Positions 10,872 through 23,295 are shown, counted from the first letter of the stretch. The stretch is 64,000 nucleotides of DNA from Mactra quadrangularis (GCA_025267735.1 CM046295.1:12163167-12227166); one strand, 5' to 3'. The notes: generated by a model from the sequence alone, not told the origin. A program made the numbers and translations.

Positions 10872-11163
10872 GTTTTATTTATTTATGGGAGTTAACACCC
10901 TGTCAACACAATTTAGGTAATTTTACGGCGTCCAGTGCACCTAACCCAGCTTTCCTGAACCATTGTCTATAACCAGTACCCACCTTCCCTTCCGGAACCC
11001 GGAAACTTCTCCATATTATCAATGGAGGAAAATTGACATTACTGTCAAGTTTTCATGGAAGGATATTACCTCCCCAGGTGGGATTCGAACCCTCACCCAC
11101 TCGGACACTCGGAAATTCCAAATCCCGGCGCGCTTCCAACTGCTCTATCGACCCGGGTTTACT
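10872..11163 (-). mobile_element. tRNA-derived SINE
   Basis: On the minus strand the element starts near 11163 with a tRNA-like head: A-box-like GATAGAGCAGTTGG and B-box GGTTCGAATCCC about 50 bases later. A ~200-base body follows, with a tail of GTGTTAACTCCCATAAATAAATAAA type near 10875. The head is closely related to the SINE head at 42253-42366 on the plus strand, including the downstream GGGAGGT-ATAT-CTTCCATGAAAA block. A SINE depends on LINE enzymes and pol III transcription. Not assigned to a named family. Confidence 0.75.
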
Positions 11164-11329
11164 TTAATGAAGTTTTCATTTAAAAAATTACCACACTTTT
11201 TATGATTATTTGGTTGTAAGTATATTACATAAATGTAAATTTGTTAACCTGCTTCTATGAATACATTTGTAGATGAGCATGGTGCAAATATTGAATACAG
11301 GCTTCCCAAAATTTTAAGTTTCATAAAAA

Positions 11330-12850
11330 AATAAGGAGTAGAAAACACTATTGTTCTTTTACTTTATACAATTCATCAACTTGACCCACTAGCCTGACTA
11401 AAGAACTTGAATACATTGATACAGGCTTGTAAAATCTACTTGATAAATACAATTGGGTTAGATCATAATTTTGCCTTGAACTTCATATCATTAATAATGG
11501 ACCAAGTGCTCGAGAAAATTTAAGATCGCAGTCATCAACTTAACCCACTAGCCTGATTCCAGAATTAGCATATACATGTATATAGATACAGGCTTGTGAA
11601 TTCTACTTGATTCATACAATCGGGCTAGCTAATACTTTTGCCCTGAGATGCATGACAATTACAATGAACCTAGAGCTCCAAAAAATTTAAGATGGCAGTC
11701 ACCAACAAAACCCACTAGCCTGACCCCAGAACTAGCATACTTGGATGCAGGCTTGTAAAATATACTTGATTCATACATTGGGTAAGCTAATAATTTTGCC
11801 TTGAACTTCAAAACATTATTAATGAACCAAGTGCTCAAAAAAATTTAAGATTGCAGCATACATCAATTTAACCCATTAGCCTGATGACAGGACAAGCATA
11901 CATATAGATACAGGCTTGTGAAATCTAGTTGATTCATTCAATCTGACATATAAGCTTACAATTTTGTCTTGAACTTCATAACATTATTATTGGACCTAGT
12001 GCTCGAAAAAATTCATCTACTTAACCCACAAGCCTGACCCCAGAACAAGCATACATAGATACAGGCTTGTAAATCTACTTGATTCATACATCAGGCTAGC
12101 TAAAAATTTTGCCTTGAACTTTACAACATTATCAATGGATAAAGTGCTTGAGAAAATTTAAGATGGTAGTCATCAATTTAACCCACTAGCCTGACTCTAG
12201 GATTAGCATATATATAGATACAGGCTTGTAAAATCTACTTATTTTTTTTTTCAATCGGGCTAGCTAATAATTTTGCCCTGAGATTCATAACATTTACAAT
12301 GAGCCTAGAGCTCGAGAAAATTAAAGATGGCAGTCACCAACTTAACCCACTAGCCTGATCCCAGAACTAGCATACTTGGATGCAGGCTTGTAAAATCTAC
12401 TTGATTCTTACATCGGGTTAGCTAATAATTTTTCCTTGAACTTCATAACATTATTATTGGACCTAGTGCTCAAGAAAATTTAAGAAGGCAGTCACCAACT
12501 TAACCCACTAGCCTGACCCCAGGACAAGCATACATAGATACAGGCTTGTAAAATCTACTTGATTCATACATCAGGCTAGCTAATAATTTTGCCTTGAACT
12601 TCATAACATTATTAATGGATAAAGTGCTTGAGAAAATTTAAGATGGCAGTCATCAACCTTACCCACTAGCCTGACTCCAGGATTAGCATTGATACAGGCC
12701 TGTTAAATCTGCTTGATTCATTCAATCGGACTAGCTAATAATTTTGCCTTGAACTTCATAACATTAGTAATGGACCTATTGCTTAAGAAAATTTAAGATG
12801 GCAATCATCAACTTTACCCACTAGTCTGACCCCAGAACTTAAGGCATTAT
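11330..12850 (+). repeat. ~158-bp satellite, about ten tandem units
   Basis: The anchor CCCACTAGCCTGA (with variants) recurs near 11389, 11544, 11709, 11871, 12025, 12181, 12345, 12506, 12661 and 12818. Spacings are about 154-165 bases. Each unit also carries a CAGGCTTGTAAAATCTACTTGATTC-like block and a TTTTGCCTTGAACTTCATAACATT-like block. Units 2-3 resemble 6-7 most, and units 5-6 resemble 8-9, so amplification involved multi-unit blocks. The length and non-coding nature recall the ~155-165-bp core repeats of bivalve pearl elements; that link is inferred. Confidence 0.92.
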
Positions 12851-15800
12851 TGAAAACCAAAGACATATTTTATCTCAGGATATTTTTAACCAAATCAACA
12901 GAATTTAAGTTGAGGTAATAAAATAGTCAAATGATTTAATCATACAGTGTAACCTAAACGATTAGGGCTGTGGATCGTTGATCTAGTAGCAATTGGACCC
13001 AATCTGTGATTCATGTGTAGCAATTTACAAATCGAACCTTGATTCAGTTGTTAATGGAGAAGCATACAGGAATTCATGTTATAAAAACAAGTAAAGAATT
13101 ACAGAAGCTGTTATTGTATGGATACCATGTACTCCAAAAATTTCAATTACTAGGCATATTAGGGGCATTTTCAGTGATAAATTTTTTTTATAAGTTCAAC
13201 AATGTAAATTTTGACTCAAGATAATTCAGTCCGTACATAAAATGTCATATGAAATGCTACCCATTTTCAGTGTTAATTAAGCTAAAATATTCTTTCGTGT
13301 TTTTTTTTTCAAAAATAATACCCGATCCGACAATTTCAGACATGATGAATATTTGTACTTGATTTTCTTGCCAAGATGGCAAATATCCGAGTATTCTGAT
13401 ACTGGCACCGGCCCTAATAAAGATACCCCTTATGCACCAGCTGGGATGGGGTGAATTACATTTATCTATTGCATGATAATAATTATAATACATATAATAT
13501 ATAATTTTATGAAAAAAAACAAGTGCTTATATTGTTTCATACAAGAAAGAATGTTTTCTATTTAGTAAATATTTTGTTGAGAGGCCAATAAATCAACATT
13601 TACACTTTTCAGGGGACATTATAACTATAGTTGACTGAACAAATTCAATTTTATCTATATACATATCAGAATACATCTTAGTTTAAGTTTCATCAGAAAA
13701 AATTAAACAAGATAGCATAATATAATATTGTGCTAAGTTTGCGAAAGCAAGTTCAGTTTTTCATTATCACATGTTGCTAACACTTATCATTATAAGGTTC
13801 ATCTAACTTTTTAAATAAATATTGTATCTAACATTTAGACTAGTACTGCTTTATCTTAAGATAAGATCTAATCTCTAACAATTATATTATACAGTCTGTA
13901 TATACATGTATATTTAACAATTAGTCTTAATGCTTATCTCATCTAAGATCTGTGGCTATATATAGACTGTTGATCCATGGATATCAGCTGGTTGCCATAG
14001 TAACAAGTTTGACAGCTTTCACTTACATTGGTTACATGTAATTGATAGGACTTAAAGAGTAATTTACAATTTTGTTCAATTTTATGTACAGCATTTAAAA
14101 TTTAAACCCAATACAACAACATATTACAAGTGATTTTGTAATAATGTGCATATAACTGATGTAACAGAAAAAAATGAGACAATGCATAAAAGAAGTCAAT
14201 TAATTCTGTACATCTACTGAAATTATAATAGTCATCTAAAAGCAATTACTGAATATTTATGAAAGTAAGAAAATACATAAATATATTTTTAAGAACATTT
14301 CTATAATATTTATGATCATATTTAGATATCACGTGATACTAGTTTAATTAAAAAAAATGCTTAAAATAAGTCATTTTCTGTTATTTGTCTATCAATTTCA
14401 TACAATGTACATTGAGTATAATATACATGTTCATATACAAAAATAAATAAATTTCCTATTAGACTGGTAGGTTTTTCCTACAGCCATTAGATAAATGTTT
14501 CTATAATGAACACTTTCATATAAAATAATATCTCTTATCAGATCTTTTCTATGCAGGTCATATTATAGTCTGTATCTTAATATATGTAACTAATACTATC
14601 ATGCATATTATAGTCTATATCAAAGTTTAAAAGATGCTTATTGTTAAGCTATATACAGTGTGTTCTTTTCTATTATTTGGCACTTGTCCAAGTTATAAAA
14701 ACACATAATGAAGAGTAGGGGACTTTTACCACTGATATAAATTATTAGATTGGTAGTTGCTTAAGTAAATTGCAGATAATAATTGTTTTATACATTTGAT
14801 TTAGTTGTTAGCCAGATGCTTATTTGACATTATATACACAAAATATTATCATTATTAGGTTCATAATGCATTAGTTTTTTGGTTTTAAATGCACTCACTG
14901 ATCTAAAGTCTAGAGGTAAATTTTGGGTTTAGATCTTCTTTTATAAAGAATATTTTAGATAGTGCCCAACTACTCCCATAATTTATAAAGATTAATTCCT
15001 GACTCAGATATATATCTATAGGCTTTCATAGTTAACTGCTCTATGAAAACATGTACATGTAATTTGTATTTTCAGAGTTTTGTTTTTTAAGTAAAATATA
15101 GAATCCCTCTCTTAGGTATCATAGTGTAACTATAGACCTCAGCCAATCAGCACCCAGTAAAAACTAACACTATATAATATCTAACAAAACTGTCCCTTAC
15201 AATGGATGACCCAAGTGTGAATGTTATCTAATCTGATAAGAGGGTTATATATATGTAACAAGGTTTTTACAAAAAAATCGGACATTTGAAAAATGATAGA
15301 GAAAATTAGGAAATATATGAATATGTCTTTACTTTTAGGATTTATAATTTCTATAAAAAATTCTTAACTTTAAGTTTATTTCTTTACGAACTCTTTTTTT
15401 ATACATGTACATTGTGCATATTCTTTCTTAATAGAATTTAACTGTTTAAACAAATTACCTTATCAAATCAATATAAGATATCTTATCAATATAATCTTAG
15501 TTGAAAATACCTTCTGGCTTTGTCTACTGTTAGATAAAATATGCCATCATGACATCTGTATTGACAACTATCACAAATTAACATTTACTACATGATTAAT
15601 TGATAACCCAACATATTATTCTTCTTAGTTGATTAATTTCGTTGGATAATTTATATTGACCCTGCCCCAAATAAATTTCTTATAAAATTAATTATGCAAT
15701 ACTGATTATAGAGAACATAAAGATATGATAATTTGAAAGAGAGAAAACTACATGAATTAGAATTTTGGTGTTGTTTAAACCATTAGAATTTTTATTTTAT

Positions 15801-17874
15801 GTTAAATGTGATACTTGGAACTTGTTAGAAGATACTGAAAAGAACTTTACAAATGATAAAAGTGAAAATACAGAAAGAGTAAGGGTTTCAAAAATCGAAA
15901 AAAATCATAATTGATCATCAGAAATTATCAAACAAGCCTTTTCGATCAATCATTGATAATATAATCTAAATGTTTACTCGGTTTTCATTTGGGATTTCCA
16001 AAAAAGGTATGACCATACATCGCAAAAGTTTAAGTGATTTTGTTTCATATAATAGAATATTAAAATCATGCATAATAAACTTATAATTTTGGGTTCTGGG
16101 TCAGTAACGAAACAAATGATGTGTGTCTCTTCAAAATAGAAGTGGTGGGAATCAAATCTGCATAAATTGATAAACAAATACTTCCACGTTACCATGCTAT
16201 AATAAATTAATGGTTGTTATTTTCCCTTAGTTTTCTAAGACATTTTCGAAATTGCATGTTGCAAACTTGATAGTTACGGGTCGTACTTGCCAATATCAGG
16301 TCACGTGACAGATGCCTGTCTCTTTAATCCAGAGTGTTCTCAACAGGGTTAAGTTCAATAAATCTGCTGACTTTTTGTCAATAAAAACTTTATCTCTTAT
16401 TTTCTTCCAAGTTAAACAAATTAAACTTGTATTGAAAGATCTTATCATGTCGCTTGCAATTACCTATTGCAAATAGAAACAAGTATCATAATTGTATTTG
16501 ATTGACAAGATCTTACATATTAGATAAAGTTATGTATGAAATCAATTTTAAATGTTAAAAAAATATTCTGTTTAATTGAAATAAATGATTGTATATAATA
16601 TGGGTTAAGTTTTGACTTGAAATTGTAATGTGCTTACCAGGTCAAATTGTCTGCAGTAATTAGATAAAACAAATCTATGAGTTAAATCGTGATCACGGAT
16701 AAAATTCCAGCAAAATGATGTGTAATAAGGACTTATTTTATCTAAATTGTAGGTATAAATCGCTTTTTTTAGATAACATGGATGAAACGCTCACATACTT
16801 TCCAATTTGTTAGAAAAAACGCTGCCTCTAGTGTTTTATGACTATGACTTCCGGTATAGAAAAGTTAAAATGGAAAGTTTGTGTAACAGTAGCTAAGTGG
16901 TTAGTGTACATGACTTATTTGTCATATAATCAAAATATTGCACTATCAAGGAATCATCTGTGCTATTATAAAAGTGACCCAGAAATGCTGATGACCCGGA
17001 ACTGTCAAGTTTACTGTATGTTCATTATGTTCATGACTGTTGATGAGTTTCAATAATGTAAATCATCCTCAATATTTAGGCAAAATAACACATCCAGAAT
17101 AGAATAAATTGAAATGATCGGACATTAAACTATTTAACTGTAATAATAAATTTACCTTTATGGTCCAGTCAGGTTTCTTACTATCATATGTCAACTGTAT
17201 CCTGTAACTTAAGTACTTGTAACTGTAATTTAAGGCTTATTTCTATGTCTAACATAGTCTATTTAGTTTGTAGAAAACATTGGCTTCACCCATAGATCTC
17301 GACAGGTGCACTAGGATAATCAATACAATGCATCATGTCTGGTCAATGAATTTCACCAAGATATTTCAGATCATTCCTGATTTCAAATGGCTTATTTGTC
17401 AAACCTCCAGTCTGGCATTTGTCCATGTAAACAACTGTTTGTATCCATTTTTTGACTGTGACAGTTCGTCACGCAAAATTTTGTTGGTTTAAATCAGTAA
17501 TATGTATCTTAATCCACATTTCTGCCAAGTTTCAGTAATTTATTCCAATTATTTACTGTGATATTAACAATTTTCAAGCGAGAAATGTCACATGTTAACA
17601 ACCGTCCATTTAACTGTGAATACTATTTCCGGTTCGTTGCTATTAACAACGCTCGTTCTATTAGACGGATCTACATTTTTAATCTACGGACATTTTAGTA
17701 CTAAACTGATTTCACCATGTATAAAGGATAAACATTTGAAATCATCCATGCAATGTTATTATAATATTTATCTATGTATTTTTAGTATATTTTGTTGTTT
17801 AAAAGGCTGATTTAACTTTTGCGAAATAGAGCGCAGTGCTGATGCATTATGGGACCGTTAGCGCGACGGCGTAG
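12851..17874. other. Long AT-rich non-coding stretch
   Basis: About 5 kb rich in stops in all frames. I recognise no protein, RNA or terminal-repeat element. Minor points are an X-box-like palindrome at 13991-14004 and scattered TATC/GATA-rich motifs. A 16840-17060 frame of 72 codons resembles no family I know and is probably chance. It may hold ancient unrecognisable repeats or introns of an unseen gene. Confidence 0.5.
13991..14004. promoter_or_regulatory. X-box-like palindrome (candidate RFX site)
   Basis: GTTGCCATAGTAAC is a full match to the RFX X-box consensus with the usual 14-bp spacing. It is the best of three such sites in the window. Known X-boxes sit near promoters of cilia genes; no promoter is recognisable here. 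Confidence 0.4.
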
Positions 17875-18745
17875 CAGAGGTGTGTTCAACAATGCGGGCG
17901 CTCGCTCTAGCGCCCGCCACGCGAATTGTTTTGTTCATTGATCTATATTACAGATCAATGGGTTTGTTATTGAACGACTGCGAGCGCTCATTCTATAAAT
18001 AGAAGAGGGTAAAGATATCGGTAGGGTCAGGCCGTTTGTGTACAGAATGGCGAGCGCTCGCTATAAAAATCCAAGACGAAGTAAAACAGCACATTATTAA
18101 AAAAGCGGGTGGGTGAATCAAAATTCATAATAACTGGACGGAGTTACAGCCAGTTAAAATGAAGGAGAGATAACTCCTCAAAATTTGCATCTTTATGCTA
18201 CATTTTTTCAATAACCGTTCTTTAATATATTAATCTACATATATTACAGCCTGAGCAATAGTTCTACCAGTTGTCCCAAATTACGATACCCAGCGCAAAA
18301 TTTTCAAAAAAAAATCGCAGGAAAGAAAGACAATAGATATGACTTGGATACGATTGAGTCACCTATTGTGAAAATTGCCCGTATCCATATTGATATGAAA
18401 AAAAATATTTCATTCAGAATAAGGAGCCTGTTCGGAATTATGTGCACCCGCTCTATATGATATACTAAACCGAAGTTTAGATCGATGTAAATCCCTTTGA
18501 AATACGATAAATACACAGAAGGCTTGAGATTAAAGCATTGGATATTTCGTATTTGGTTATTTTAAATCTGCTTTATTTTTTTTCAATGTACCGATTTGAG
18601 TACCGGTACCAAAACGAAACGGGTTTTACTGGAATTTATATAACAATTTATAAGCGAAACACCTCTCGAGCAGTATCGCGAGCGCACGCGCGATCGCGGG
18701 TGCTCGATGTCGCTCCGAGCGCTCGCATTGTTGAACGCACCTCTG
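17875..18745. mobile_element. GC-rich DNA transposon remnant with ~30-bp terminal inverted repeats
   Basis: The left end, CAGAGGTGTGTTCAACAATG followed by CGGGCGCTCG, is mirrored at the right end, where the reverse complement reads CAGAGGTGCGTTCAACAATG then CGAGCGCTCG. The element is 871 bases, much richer in CG and GAGCGCTC motifs than its surroundings, and has further GAGCGCTC copies near 17990 and 18050. No transposase is visible, so it is non-autonomous. No convincing target duplication is seen. The CAGAGG terminus could suit hAT- or P-like families, but that is unresolved. Confidence 0.7.
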
Positions 18746-19835
18746 TCTGTAATGCAATATTTGTAGCACCGTTGCGTTCTCGCGACGTTTGTTGCTGGTC
18801 TGCTATTGTGTAGCACTTGCTACACAGGGAGCACTAATACAGGCCTGTGCCGTGGTCAAGGACTTCAGCACTTACTCACTAAGTAGAATCTATGCATATT
18901 GTTCTTATGTAGTTTGAAATTAACTTATTTGGCATTTTCGTGCAAGCTTACTTTTTTTAAATTATTTTTTAGTAAGGGGATTAAACTAATGCCAAGTCTT
19001 TTTCTATCGATAATGAAATATGATATTAAGGGGAAACTCCACGGGGTGGGTTGATGCATGAGGCAGGTTGATACAGACCATTAGTTCAACACCCTGCCCT
19101 GCCCTGCTAGATCTGCCTATGAATATTTGATTTACAGTATGATCTAGTAAATTCTGCTTTTTATTTTCGATAGATCTATTATTATTCTTTTTGATGGACC
19201 GTTGGTTTTTTAGGGTGCCGGGTTGCGTCGTAGCAATACATGTACATTGTATAAATCGCATCTTATCTGTCAGTCAACCCATGTACTCATTTTTTCTGGA
19301 ATGTTTGCATTTAACTGAGTAACTGAGTCAGTGACTGACAACTGCCCGACAGTCATGGCTAAGAATCAGCAAGGGAGAATGGTGGTACAAACTCTGCTAA
19401 AGTATGTATGCCCCATTCGGGAATCAGATGGAATGTATAAAACACAACTGAAAAAAGGTTTTAGCCACTGATTCAACTAAACATTTTTCCAGTCAATTAT
19501 CTGACATGAAAACAATACAGTCATGCTCTTACTAAGAAAGTGTCAATTTTGAATGCAAAAGAAAAGGCGTCCATTTGTTGATTTCTAAAATAATGTATCA
19601 AACACAGCTTTTGAGTAATGTAGAGTATTTTCAACTATCTGAAACAATATTTTTTGCTAGGCCTATATTTGATTTTATATTCATTCTAGTATATAAAAAG
19701 GCTATAGAATTATTTTCAACTATGCAGCGTAATTTACTCATAAAATACAGTCAAATATTTAAAAAACGACAATATCTAGTCATTAAATAACAGTTCCCTT
19801 AGAAATTCTTCATAAAATATGCTAAATCTAATATA
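18746..19835. other. Non-coding interval
   Basis: Nothing recognisable: short frames only (up to 85 codons at 19004-19261 on the minus strand, with no known motif), no terminal repeats and no RNA. Confidence 0.45.
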
Positions 19836-20398
19836 TTAGGAAATCCCATTTTCAGAATGGGAGAATTCTCCCATGGGAGAAATCCCATTTAGAAAATGGG
19901 AGAATTCTCCCATGGGAGAAATCCCATATACAGAAATGGGAGAATTCTCCCATGGGAGAATTCTCCCATTTCTAATATGGGAGAATTCTTAAATGGTGTT
20001 TAAATGCTTTAAAAGTGACAAACTATTGATTTTTTCTTTAGAATCATGTTATGTACAAATAGATCTATCCAATTCTATCTCTAAATGTTAGTTTGGATGA
20101 GTTTGAAAAAATGGGATTTTTCTCCCATATTTGTAAATGGGAGAAAATTCCCATTTTTCTCCCATAAAAATCCCATGGGAGAGCAATTCTCCCATGGGAA
20201 TTTGCCGATTCCCATGGGAATTTTGACTTTTGACTTAAAATTAAACATATTTCTAGTAAAGATATCTGGATGAAAATTTACTGGTGTTATGCCCATACGT
20301 AGATCTACATTTATTGAAAATTTGAGATAAATCGGAGGAAAAATAAAAAAAGTAAGTTTGCAAGATTTCCGGATTCGCAAACGTATTCTGGACTGTGT
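19836..20398 (-). repeat. Palindrome-rich interspersed repeat, copy 2 (inverted relative to copy 1)
   Basis: The minus strand from 20398 repeats the CAGTCC-GAATACG start and ~210-base leader of 10180-10390. It then has a palindromic zone at 20110-20220 and a tandem zone at 19840-19990 with three ~39-base units of CCCAT...GGGAGAATTCTCCCATGGGAGAAAT. Units here carry a perfect TCCCATGGGA where copy 1 mostly has CCCGTGGG. Together with copy 1 it brackets about 9.5 kb. Confidence 0.8.
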
Positions 20399-20964
20399 TA
20401 AATGTTGATTAAAAGGGAATTCACATCTTAGATGTCTTGTTTTTGTTGAAGAATATGTCTGTAGTATATATGAAAGCTGATGTTGTTTTGTCCCGTTTGT
20501 CCTAAAATATTTCTGCCCAACATACATTCTTATCAGTCCTATAACTTTTTTAACTATTCGTCAAAATCATCTGAAACTTTTGTTGGAAAAGGTATAGATT
20601 CAGAAAATGTAAATATCTAAATTTGTGATTTTTTAGCCATCGGCCTGGTCTTTCCATGGGACGTCATAAATACTAAATAAGCTTCGTTACGTAATTGGAG
20701 AACTATAAAATTTATTCCTTTAGTAATTATTGTGTCCACTTTTAGACGTATATTAAACTTTTTATCATGTGTATAATTATATAACGTATCTTAACAAAAA
20801 GGGGTTGTCTATGACACAATGAAAATTATTTTAATCTATATAGACTATCTGGCTAAATGAGCTTTAAAAATACCCAAATTATAAATATATAACACATTGA
20901 AATGATTAAATTCTTATCAACGAGCCATAATTATGCACGAGATTTATTACAAAATAATGTGAGG
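20399..20964. other. Non-coding interval
   Basis: AT-rich DNA between the palindromic repeat and an old tandem repeat; nothing recognised. Confidence 0.4.
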
Positions 20965-21590
20965 CCTCATGATGGATGTTCTGGTGGGATCCTTGGATTA
21001 GAATTCGACTTTGCAATTATGGACTTTCCTGGGCATCTAGCCAGTTTCCCCTGGGGTTGCCTATCCACCGATTATATGCTCATTACTTTCAAAATTAATA
21101 CTTTATCTAACCAATCAGGCGCTGACCCTGGCAGGGTCCTGGGATTGGAATCCGGCTTTGCGCCTTGGAATTATGGATTTTCCAGGGCATCTATCCAGAT
21201 TCCCCATTGGCTAGGGGTTGTCTTTCTACTAATTATACACTTACTACCATTAAGATTAATAATTTATCTCACCAATCAAGCGATGACGCTAATGGATGTT
21301 CTAGAGGGATCCTTGGATTAAAATCTGACTATGCATCTTGCATTCATAGATTTTTCAAGACATCTTGTCTGATTCCCATTGGTCTGTGGCTGCTTTTTTC
21401 ATAATCTAATCATTACCTTTATCGCTTTAACTTTATTTGACCGCTATATAATGCATGGTGGTTGGTGGGACCTGCGGGCACTGGTGCTAATGAATGTTTG
21501 CGCGGGAACCTTGGATAAGAATACAACTTTGCACCTTGCAATCATGGTTTTTCGGGGCATCTAGCCTGATTCCCCAACGACCATTTGGCT
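20965..21590 (+). repeat. Diverged tandem repeat, four units of ~150-200 bases
   Basis: Four related blocks begin near 20973, 21123, 21294 and 21493. Each carries GGGATCCTTGGATTA-like, GACTTTGCACCTTG-like, ATGGATTTTCCAGGGCATCT-like and GATTCCCCATTGG-like segments. The 139-codon frame across 20902-21321 is a translation of the repeat and has no known domain. The units are old (many substitutions and indels). Confidence 0.75.
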
Positions 21591-21799
21591 GCCGTTCTAC
21601 CAACAGTCTATTATTACTCATTCGATATCTTTTACTGTTAAAAATCCTCGTGTTTTGATGTCGTTGTTTTAAACTACTATGAGCACTTTATTGATCACTA
21701 ATACTTAGTTTTGCTTTAGTCTTTGTTCTAATATTTTATATTTATCATCTCTTGATCATTTTCATTTTCATTTAAACTCGTTTTTCCTAATTATGCATA

Positions 21800-21880
21800 T
21801 GATTGTGAAGCGCCATTTAACATATATTCAATATGATAAAAGCGCTATACAAATAAGGTATATAATAATAATAATAAAAT
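21800..21880 (+). repeat. Retroposon 3'-end hairpin with (TAA)n tail
   Basis: GTGAAGCGCC...AAAAGCGCTATACAAATAAGG followed by (ATA)n. The AGCGC/GCGCT stem and trinucleotide tail are typical of the 3' ends of some invertebrate LINEs and SINEs. It may be the 3' end of the element containing the tandem repeat just upstream. Confidence 0.5.
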
Positions 21881-22334
21881 CTTTTTTCCTGTATGATTGA
21901 TTTCAGTTCTGATAGTCATTCGACAACGGGTTATTAACTTAAGATAAAATATATTCTTAAAATGAGGACTTAACATAATTAGCTGTTATTTAAGCGTCAT
22001 ACTTGTTCCAATTTGATTCATTTTTCTATATATATTTTTTTTCAAAATACCAATCAGAGTCTAAGATTGTGTCAAAAAATTAATTCTTATTAATGTAAAA
22101 TTTACTGACCTATTTGTTGCAAGAAATATACAATAAAAGTCTCACAAATGCACTAAAAGTGTCTTTACCGTGACATACGGGGTAGATATTTTCTACATGA
22201 AGCACCATCATTTGTAGTTGTATATGCTTTCAAAAATATTTCCGAACAGTTTTGATAGTTTTAGAAATAGTTGATATTTAAGTTGAAATCCGTGATTGAG
22301 TACCTTTAACAATATGAAACAAAAGAAAACATAC
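21881..22334. other. Intron or spacer downstream of an orphan B-box exon
   Basis: AT-rich with no coiled-coil or NHL coding sequence. If the exon at 22335-22699 is expressed, this would be the start of its intron (GTATGT donor). Confidence 0.4.
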
Positions 22335-22699
22335 CTGTGATGTAAAGCAAAGCATATATGACATCCGACCCTATCATCATCCTCACAATACATATTAACA
22401 ACTTCCATTGGGTGTTCCTTACAAAGTTCAGTTGGAACCATCTTCATATGACGACAAGATTGTCTTGACGATAAGACTCTGACGACAGTATCAACTAAAA
22501 CATGTCCTGTTAAAGAAAATAACTTTTCATGAAATTTCAAACAATCTTTGCAAAAATATTGTTTGCATGTCACACAATACTTCACTGACTGTTTATTTTT
22601 CTTCTCCTTTGTACATGGAGTGCAGGTGAAATCAAAATATTCATCACCTGCATTTAACTGAGAGTGCGATAAAATTTCACGACTACCTCTCTTGGCCAT
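22335..22699 (-). CDS. B-box zinc-finger exon 1 of a TRIM/NHL-like gene (orphan exon)
   Basis: Starts ATG (MAKRGSREILSHSQLNAGDE) and encodes about 121 residues with no RING. The first B-box is CTPCTKEKKNKQSVKYC with CKQYFCKDCLKFHEK; the second is ELCKEHPMEVVNMYC with GCHICFALHH. It ends at CACAG|GTATGT, a good splice donor. Its phase fits the NHL exon acceptors of the other copies (junction AG|G, Arg). Such B-box/coiled-coil/NHL proteins act as RING-less TRIM relatives, probably cytoplasmic protein-interaction factors; in bivalves they form large families. No second exon follows to at least 20 kb on the minus strand, so it is orphaned, has a very long intron, or is dead. The upstream flank (near 22700-22745) resembles that of the 32487 copy. 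Confidence 0.8.
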
Positions 22700-22984
22700 C
22701 TTGACTGAAATGATATTTCACGACTGCCTTTGGTATTGAACTGTTTATATTGGTCACATGGTTAGCAGCAACCAATACCAACAACGCTTATTACTTACGT
22801 AAGAAAGATGTTCACTATCTTATCACTAATGTTTGTTAAGACCATACCAAATTTATTATTTGTTAAACATATAATACTGTCATAATCTTACTTACCATTC
22901 CGTTATATTTTACATCACTTCTTAGTGTCTGATAAAATGGCTCCATTCTGAAGTCGTGTGTGGCACGTTTAATCATGTATACAG

Positions 22985-23295
22985 TAGCGTGTTCAATTAC
23001 ACAAAACGTTACATAACGATACATTCGGAACTCCTCGGCCATTCGCTGCGAATAATCTTATCTAATGAACAAATGTGCAATCGTTAAGGCAATGAGTGAT
23101 GTTTCAAAATTTACCGACTATAAACGACACATCGCCTATTGCGTAAACGACCATATGTATGTTTACTTCAACACCGGTAGTTTCCAAATAGCGTCCAAAT
23201 ATGTCCGAGATTTTTTGCAACGAATAGCCGAAGAACTCCAAATGTAACGTTACAGAACGTTATGTTCAGAACGTTCGCGGTAACTGAACGCAGGG
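22985..23295. mobile_element. MITE-like element with ~45-bp inverted ends
   Basis: The left arm (about 22990-23055, AACGATACATTCGGAACTCC) is matched imperfectly by the reverse complement of the right arm (about 23205-23275, AACGTTACATTTGGAGTTCT). Outer GTTCA-TTAC motifs are also mirrored. No transposase. The 60-codon frame inside is not a gene. Ends and target duplication are not precisely defined. Confidence 0.55.

Noticed and set aside
11330..12850. CRISPR-like reading of the regular repeats
   Set aside because: Units are full-length tandem copies without unique spacers, in eukaryotic DNA.
16838..17056. 72-codon frame and a tRNA-like GCTAAGTGGTTAG segment near 16890
   Set aside because: No protein motif; the tRNA-like part lacks a B-box and a pairing acceptor.
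20902..21404. Frames of 139 and 79 codons on the plus strand
   Set aside because: They run through a diverged tandem repeat; the repeated peptides show no domain and indels between units do not respect codons.
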